A stretch of DNA of 8,693 bases from Flavobacteriaceae bacterium (GTDB taxonomy: Bacteria; Bacteroidota; Bacteroidia; Flavobacteriales; Flavobacteriaceae). The notes under the pieces were generated by a model that saw nothing but the letters and a program-made list of their open reading frames with translations, did not search any database and was not told the DNA's origin. Made by a program: the position numbers and the translations under genes. Below are positions 5,302 to 8,693 of this stretch, one piece after another (the first letter of the stretch is position 1; each line of letters starts with the position of its first letter). The stretch is taken from positions 1 to 8,693 of the forward strand of contig JABAYZ010000149.1 of NCBI GenBank assembly GCA_018608735.1, written 5' to 3'.

Positions 5302-5727
5302 CTATTCTTCTTCTTCTTTTTTGGTGTTAGAAGTTTCTGTTTTGAAATCCAAGAGCTGATGTTTGGTTAATAAATTATACCAATTTAAAATCTTTTTGAT
5401 ATCACTAGGATACACACGGTCTTCATCATAATCTGGAAGTACTGAGAAAAAATACGCTTCTAAATCGTCTTTTGAAGCTTTTGGGCTTGTACTTGTTTGT
5501 TGCCCTTTTTCTTTATCAAAAATATTTGAAAAAACGTCCTTTAATGGCAATTCTTCAGCTAGCGTATAAACCGCAATTTCACTCAATATGCTCACATTAC
5601 TACTCACACTCACCGAAATCCGTTTTTGGTCTAATAGCGATTCTGCAATAAACCCTCCGCGTGATTGGGTTATTAATTTATATAGACCAGGTTTTTTGGA
5701 TATGGCTAAAATTTTATCTAATTCCAT
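5302..5727 (-). CDS. DUF5606 domain-containing protein
   Basis: This 141-residue soluble protein is typical of Bacteroidota. The conserved N-terminal DUF5606 domain (about residues 1-50) shows LDKILAISKKPGLYKLITQ, then GGFIAESLLDQKRISVS, followed by VSILSEIAVYT. The second half (about 85-130) has the conserved segment LEAYFFSVLPDYDEDRVYPSD and IKKILNWYNLL, ending in a variable, charged tail of lysines and glutamates. No catalytic motif, signal peptide or membrane segment is visible. The function is unknown. It lies 20 bp downstream of the peptide deformylase gene in the same direction and is the last gene before the terminator. I recall the ruvX-def-DUF5606 arrangement as common in Flavobacteriaceae, which would tie it to basic cell processes, though context alone does not show a role. 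Confidence 0.9.
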   Translation of the reverse strand: MELDKILAISKKPGLYKLITQSRGGFIAESLLDQKRISVSVSSNVSILSEIAVYTLAEELPLKDVFSNIFDKEKGQQTSTSPKASKDDLEAYFFSVLPDYDEDRVYPSDIKKILNWYNLLTKHQLLDFKTETSNTKKEEEE

Positions 5728-5747
5728 GGGTTGAATTTATTATTAAT

Positions 5748-6341
5748 TTAAGATCGTTTTTTTGAAATATTTGGAAAACGCATGCGGTAGTCCACACTTG
5801 TTTTACCTTTAGAAATATTGTTCAATTTACCCTTTAATAAACGTTTTTTTAAAGTCGATACTTTGTCTGTAAACAAAACACCTTCGATATGATCATATTC
5901 GTGCTGAATAACTCGAGCAATCAAGCCCTCAAATTCTTTAACATGAGTATTAAAATCTTCGTCTAGATATTCAATTTTTAGTTTTGGCTTTCTAAACACA
6001 TCCTCTCGAACGTTTGGAATACTTAAACAGCCTTCATTAAACCCCCATTCTTCTCCAGACTCTGCAATGATTTTAGCATTTATAAAAGTCTGTTTAAACG
6101 CTTTTAATTTCGCTTGTTCTTCTGCAGAATACGCTTCATCTTCCGAAAAAGGAGAAGTATCTACCAAAAATAAACGAATGGAAAGCCCAACTTGTGGTGC
6201 AGCTAGGCCAACGCCATAAGCACCATACATAGTCTCATACATGTTGGCAATGGTTTCCTTAAGTTTTGGGTAGGCTATAGAAATTTCAGAAGCTCTTTTT
6301 TTGAGTACTGGATCGCCGTAAGCTACTATAGGTAAAATCAT
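5748..6341 (-). CDS. def: Peptide deformylase
   Basis: This metalloenzyme removes the formyl group from the N-terminal methionine of new proteins at the ribosome exit, an essential step before methionine removal. All three signature motifs are visible in its 197 residues: GVGLAAPQ (43-50), EGCLS with metal-binding Cys105, and QHEYDH with metal ligands His147 and His151 and catalytic Glu148. An insertion of about 20 residues after the first domain (near 63-82, SPFSEDEAYSAEEQAK) is a normal feature of Bacteroidota enzymes. The ATG at 6341 begins the canonical N-terminal MILPIVAYGDPVL. It lies 61 bp after ruvX and 20 bp before the DUF5606 gene. A TATTTTTG box on the minus strand at 6361-6368 offers a promoter of its own inside the operon. 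Confidence 0.97.
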   Translation of the reverse strand: MILPIVAYGDPVLKKRASEISIAYPKLKETIANMYETMYGAYGVGLAAPQVGLSIRLFLVDTSPFSEDEAYSAEEQAKLKAFKQTFINAKIIAESGEEWGFNEGCLSIPNVREDVFRKPKLKIEYLDEDFNTHVKEFEGLIARVIQHEYDHIEGVLFTDKVSTLKKRLLKGKLNNISKGKTSVDYRMRFPNISKKRS

Positions 6342-6360
6342 ATTACTTTATATAAGTGGT

Positions 6361-6368
6361 CAAAAATA
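6361..6368 (-). promoter_or_regulatory. Candidate -7 box for def
   Basis: On the minus strand this reads TATTTTTG, a full match to the Bacteroidota -7 consensus TAnnTTTG. It lies 19 bases before the def ATG in the ruvX-def gap. No clear TTG-type -33 element is seen at the usual distance. The same octamer precedes ruvX. Confidence 0.4.
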
Positions 6369-6402
6369 CAATTTTTGCTATTATAAAATAATACTTCTAG
6401 AA

Positions 6403-6813
6403 TTATTTATTGTGAAGATAGGATTGCAAAATAAGTGTTGCACTTATTTCATCTACAAGCGCCTTGTTTTGACGTTGTTTTTTTTTGAGACCACTATCAA
6501 TCATCGTCTGAAATGCCATCTTGGATGTAAAACGTTCATCGACTCTTTCTATGGTAATGTGAGAAATTTCTTTCTTTAATTTTTTTATAAATTTCAGAAT
6601 TAAAGGCTCGCTTTCAGAGAGTTCATTGTTCATTTGTTTTGGCAAGCCAATTAGGAATAATTCTACTGATTCTTTGGAGCAGTAGGTTTTTAAAAAGCTA
6701 ATGAGTTCCTTCGTATTGACAGTAGTTAAGCCTGACGCAATAATTTGCAGTTCATCAGTAACGGCAATGCCGCTTCGTTTACTTCCATAGTCAATTGCCA
6801 AAAGTCGTCCCAT
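6403..6813 (-). CDS. ruvX: Holliday junction resolvase-like / pre-16S rRNA nuclease (YqgF)
   Basis: This RNase H-fold nuclease of the YqgF family trims the 5' end of pre-16S rRNA in E. coli; the older name is putative Holliday junction resolvase. The 136 residues show the first acidic site AIDYGSKRSGIAVTD with Asp8, the strand FLIGLPKQMN, VDERFTS (91-97) and the C-terminal ALVDEISATLILQSYL with Asp121. I chose the ATG at 6813 because the family begins with MGRLLAIDYG there. A longer frame reaches back to 6873, but its extra 20 residues have no counterpart and a TATTTTTG promoter box falls inside them. The gene is the first of the ruvX-def-DUF5606 unit and divergent from dapD. Confidence 0.93.
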   Translation of the reverse strand: MGRLLAIDYGSKRSGIAVTDELQIIASGLTTVNTKELISFLKTYCSKESVELFLIGLPKQMNNELSESEPLILKFIKKLKKEISHITIERVDERFTSKMAFQTMIDSGLKKKQRQNKALVDEISATLILQSYLHNK

Positions 6814-6819
6814 ATACGG

Positions 6820-6827
6820 CAAAAATA
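6820..6827 (-). promoter_or_regulatory. Candidate -7 box for ruvX
   Basis: On the minus strand this reads TATTTTTG, matching the Bacteroidota consensus TAnnTTTG, and ends six bases before the chosen ATG at 6813. Initiation from it would give a nearly leaderless mRNA. It also argues against translation starting upstream at 6873. The -33 element is not obvious. Confidence 0.4.
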
Positions 6828-6919
6828 CACTTTTATGGCGAAACATGTTTTGAATCTTTTTATAGGAAATCAATATTTGTTTAATTTTTAATAGAAATTT
6901 TGCCTAATTTAATCGAAAT

Positions 6920-6933
6920 GATAAATTTTTATC
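6920..6933. promoter_or_regulatory. Small palindrome in the ruvX-dapD divergent gap
   Basis: GATAAA (6920-6925) and TTTATC (6928-6933) form a perfect six-base inverted repeat with a two-base spacer. It lies about 40 bases upstream of the dapD -7 box, in the 182-bp divergent gap. It could be an operator half-site pair, but AT-rich DNA produces such palindromes often by chance. Confidence 0.15.
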
Positions 6934-6972
6934 AAAATTTATCCTGTGGTATACATTAGTTCTTATTAAGCT

Positions 6973-6980
6973 TATATTTG
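6973..6980 (+). promoter_or_regulatory. Candidate -7 box for dapD
   Basis: TATATTTG matches the Bacteroidota consensus TAnnTTTG and ends 15 bases before the ATG at 6996. Its last three bases are the TTG that would otherwise serve as an earlier start codon for the frame, so the box supports the ATG. A convincing -33 TTG is not present. Confidence 0.45.
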
Positions 6981-6995
6981 AAAAAAAAATACAAA

Positions 6996-7811
6996 ATGAA
7001 TAACTTAAGACCTCTTATTGAAGCCGCGTGGGAAAACCGAGCACTTTTAGAAGAAAACACTACAAAAGAAGCCATTAGAAAAATTGTTGATTTACTAGAT
7101 AAAGGCGAGCTTAGAGTTGCAGAACCTACAACAGAGGGTTGGCAAGTGAATGAATGGGTCAAAAAAGCTGTGGTAATGTATTTTCCTATTCAAACGATGG
7201 AAACTATTGAAGTTGGACCGTTTGAATATCATGATAAAATTCCGTTAAAAACAGGCTATGCCGAAAAAGGTATTCGTGTGGTACCAAATGCTGTAGCCCG
7301 TCATGGTGCTTACATTTCAAAAGGGACTATTTTGATGCCTAGTTATGTAAATATTGGCGCTTATGTTGATGAAGGTACAATGGTGGACACTTGGGCTACT
7401 GTAGGTAGCTGTGCGCAAATTGGTAAAAACGTTCACCTATCAGGAGGCGTTGGTATTGGAGGCGTTTTAGAACCTTTACAAGCGGCGCCTGTAATTATAG
7501 AAGATAATGCTTTTATTGGGTCTCGATGTATTGTTGTTGAGGGTGTTCGAGTGGAAACTGAAGCGGTGTTAGGCGCTGGTGTTGTACTGACGATGAGCAC
7601 AAAAATTATTGATGTCACTGGAGATGAGCCCGTAGAATACAAAGGACTTGTCCCTGCACGTTCGGTTGTGATTCCAGGAAGTTACTCAAAAGAGTTTCCT
7701 TCTGGGAATTATAATGTGCCTTGTGCTTTGATCATTGGGAAACGAAAAGAAAGTACTAATAAAAAAACTTCCTTAAATGATGCTTTAAGAACGCATAATG
7801 TAGCGGTTTAA
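6996..7811 (+). CDS. dapD: 2,3,4,5-tetrahydropyridine-2,6-dicarboxylate N-succinyltransferase
   Basis: DapD transfers a succinyl group from succinyl-CoA to tetrahydrodipicolinate, committing carbon to the succinylase branch of diaminopimelate and lysine synthesis in the cytoplasm. The 271 residues have the expected layout: a helical N-terminal domain (1-75, LRPLIEAAWENRALL and KGELRVAEP), a left-handed beta helix of hexapeptide repeats (about 95-225) with VPNAVARHGAYI, MVDTWATVGSCAQIG, GGVGIGGVLEP and EDNAFIGSRCIVVEGV, then a short C-terminal domain. The active enzyme is a trimer in known relatives. The ATG at 6996 gives the family N-terminus; an in-frame TTG at 6978 overlaps the promoter box and is rejected. 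It is divergent from ruvX and ends in a TTAA shared with the opposing kinase gene. No other dap gene is in the window. Confidence 0.97.
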   Translation: MNNLRPLIEAAWENRALLEENTTKEAIRKIVDLLDKGELRVAEPTTEGWQVNEWVKKAVVMYFPIQTMETIEVGPFEYHDKIPLKTGYAEKGIRVVPNAVARHGAYISKGTILMPSYVNIGAYVDEGTMVDTWATVGSCAQIGKNVHLSGGVGIGGVLEPLQAAPVIIEDNAFIGSRCIVVEGVRVETEAVLGAGVVLTMSTKIIDVTGDEPVEYKGLVPARSVVIPGSYSKEFPSGNYNVPCALIIGKRKESTNKKTSLNDALRTHNVAV

Positions 7812-8581
7812 GTTGTGGATTTAAATTTCATCTTACGCCCACTACGTCTTAGTTTTTTAGCATCAATTTTACGTTGAAAATCTCGACTGTATTTTAACAT
7901 CAATTGCTGCGTCACTTCATGAGGTTTCTTGAATAATTCCGCATAGCGCTTTGCCATTGTTTTTATCATCGCCTTTGAAAGCCACAAACGTCTAAAGTTA
8001 TGCATGCGTTGATCAAAATTCAATGACTGAAAACGCATCCGATTTAAATCTATTAAATAAAAATCATAATTGGTTTTAGAACTATTTACAATTAAGGTAT
8101 TTCCTGGTGAATGATCTAAAAAGTTTACATTTTCTTGATGTAATTTGAATGTGAAATCTGTGAATTGTTTTAAGATTTCAATCCTATTTGGATAATTCAA
8201 ATCGTGAATTAGCACTCTGAAATCTAAATCGTAATCTACTTGCTGACTAATATAATAACTCTGTTTGAGTCCAAACACTGACGATGTTTCAAAATATGCA
8301 ATGGGTGTTGGAGTTAAGATCGCTTTTTGAGTAAGGATGTTCGCATATTCATAGGACCTTCGCGCTTTTGATTTTCGAATGTATTTATACACAAATGCAT
8401 TAAAAAAGTTAGGTGTTTTGAATTGCTTAATATTAAGATTCAACTTTCCAATTTTCAGAGATTTAATCGTATTTCGATCCCCTTGGAGTACGAGTGTCCC
8501 AGAAGAATTAAAATCGCGTAATGCATTTGCGATCATGTCCGATTGAGACCGATAATTGGGATGTATGATAAGATTATTCAT
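7808..8581 (-). CDS. Lipopolysaccharide kinase (Kdo/WaaP) family protein
   Basis: This small protein-kinase-fold enzyme probably phosphorylates Kdo or another inner-core sugar of lipopolysaccharide on the cytoplasmic face of the inner membrane. Of its 257 residues, NIKQFKTPNFFN supplies a likely ATP-binding Lys52, and KARRSYEYANILTQ carries a likely helix-C Glu78. PTPIAYFET leads into the hinge, FLDHSPGNTLI has catalytic-loop Asp156 and Asn161, and YLIDLNRMRF has metal-binding Asp178 in place of the DFG motif. The C-terminus is very basic (KKLRRSGRKMKFKS), suitable for contact with acidic phospholipid or lipopolysaccharide. There is no signal peptide or membrane segment. Its divergent partner is a GT9 heptosyltransferase-like gene, which supports a role in core assembly. 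The exact sugar and site are not determined. Its stop shares TTAA with the dapD stop. Confidence 0.85.
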   Translation of the reverse strand: MNNLIIHPNYRSQSDMIANALRDFNSSGTLVLQGDRNTIKSLKIGKLNLNIKQFKTPNFFNAFVYKYIRKSKARRSYEYANILTQKAILTPTPIAYFETSSVFGLKQSYYISQQVDYDLDFRVLIHDLNYPNRIEILKQFTDFTFKLHQENVNFLDHSPGNTLIVNSSKTNYDFYLIDLNRMRFQSLNFDQRMHNFRRLWLSKAMIKTMAKRYAELFKKPHEVTQQLMLKYSRDFQRKIDAKKLRRSGRKMKFKSTT

Positions 8582-8593
8582 GTAAACTTTTAG

Positions 8594-8601
8594 TAACTTT
8601 G
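8594..8601 (+). promoter_or_regulatory. Candidate -7 box for the GT9 gene
   Basis: TAACTTTG matches TAnnTTTG in the 59-bp divergent gap and ends 39 bases before the ATG at 8641. On the minus strand only a near match (TACTTTTT) is seen for the kinase gene. No clear -33 element was found. Confidence 0.4.
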
Positions 8602-8640
8602 AAAAAAGTAATATCTTGCTAAGATAGTCTTTAGTAGCTA

Positions 8641-8693
8641 ATGAAAAAAATACTTGTAATTCAAAATAAGCGAATTGGTGATGTACTCATTGC
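8641..8693 (+). CDS. Glycosyltransferase family 9 (heptosyltransferase-like), N-terminal start only
   Basis: Seventeen complete codons are visible before the window ends: MKKILVIQNKRIGDVLI. This is the characteristic first strand and phosphate-loop region of GT9 enzymes, in which ADP-heptose:LPS heptosyltransferases begin with a similar ILVIQ-x-x-x-IGD-x-L motif. Such enzymes add heptose to the lipopolysaccharide inner core on the inner side of the cytoplasmic membrane. The divergent Kdo/WaaP-type kinase gene agrees with that pathway. The fragment is short, so the family is inferred from the start motif plus context, and the donor sugar cannot be known. Confidence 0.75.
   Translation, partial: MKKILVIQNKRIGDVLI

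Noticed and set aside
6814..6873. A 20-residue N-terminal extension of RuvX
   Set aside because: The family starts at MGRLLAIDYG (6813). The extension has no counterpart and contains the likely promoter box.
6978..6995. A TTG start for DapD six codons upstream of the ATG
   Set aside because: The TTG is the end of the TATATTTG box, and the ATG at 6996 gives the family length of 271 residues.
1..8693. tRNA, rRNA or riboswitch genes
   Set aside because: Reading the intergenic regions showed no cloverleaf with a T-arm motif, no rRNA segments and no recognisable riboswitch core. A covariance-model scan was not possible here.

Overview
The window looks like chromosomal DNA of a marine-type member of the Flavobacteriaceae (Bacteroidota). 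The base composition is AT-rich, start codons lack Shine-Dalgarno sequences, and several starts are preceded by the Bacteroidota -7 promoter box TAnnTTTG. The gene content also fits this family: the ruvX-def-DUF5606 cluster, a Bacteroidota-type MeaB, a 271-residue DapD, and a Kdo-kinase-like gene divergent from a GT9 heptosyltransferase-like gene.

Left region (1-1240): an accessory-looking stretch of small stand-alone genes separated by repeats. It holds the C-terminal end of a GNAT acetyltransferase, a pair of GC-rich REP-like hairpins in inverted orientation, the tail of an unrecognised protein that lost its N-terminus at one of these hairpins, a nested stem-loop repeat (609-660), a DUF2200 gene, and another GC-rich structured sequence. 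It resembles a decayed row of mobile gene cassettes, but no integrase or transposase is present in the window.

Middle region (1241-3104): a minus-strand M23-type metallopeptidase without a signal peptide lies divergent from meaB, the GTPase chaperone of methylmalonyl-CoA mutase. No mutase gene is visible. The 3' end of meaB overlaps the next gene by 30 bp, tail to tail.

Minus-strand block (3075-6813): in transcription order this is ruvX, peptide deformylase, DUF5606, a strong intrinsic terminator, a MATE efflux pump, a small acidic conserved hypothetical, and a PAP2-family membrane phosphatase. Intergenic gaps are 2 to 61 bp. The terminator divides the block into a housekeeping unit and a membrane-protein unit.

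Right region (6814-8693): dapD (lysine and diaminopimelate synthesis) is divergent from ruvX. It converges on a lipopolysaccharide Kdo/WaaP-type kinase gene, and a single TTAA supplies both stop codons. The kinase gene is divergent from the start of a GT9 glycosyltransferase that runs off the right edge, so a lipopolysaccharide-core locus probably begins here.

Most of the window is ordinary housekeeping sequence. I see no convincing new defence, toxin or RNA system. The least explained DNA is 266-728.
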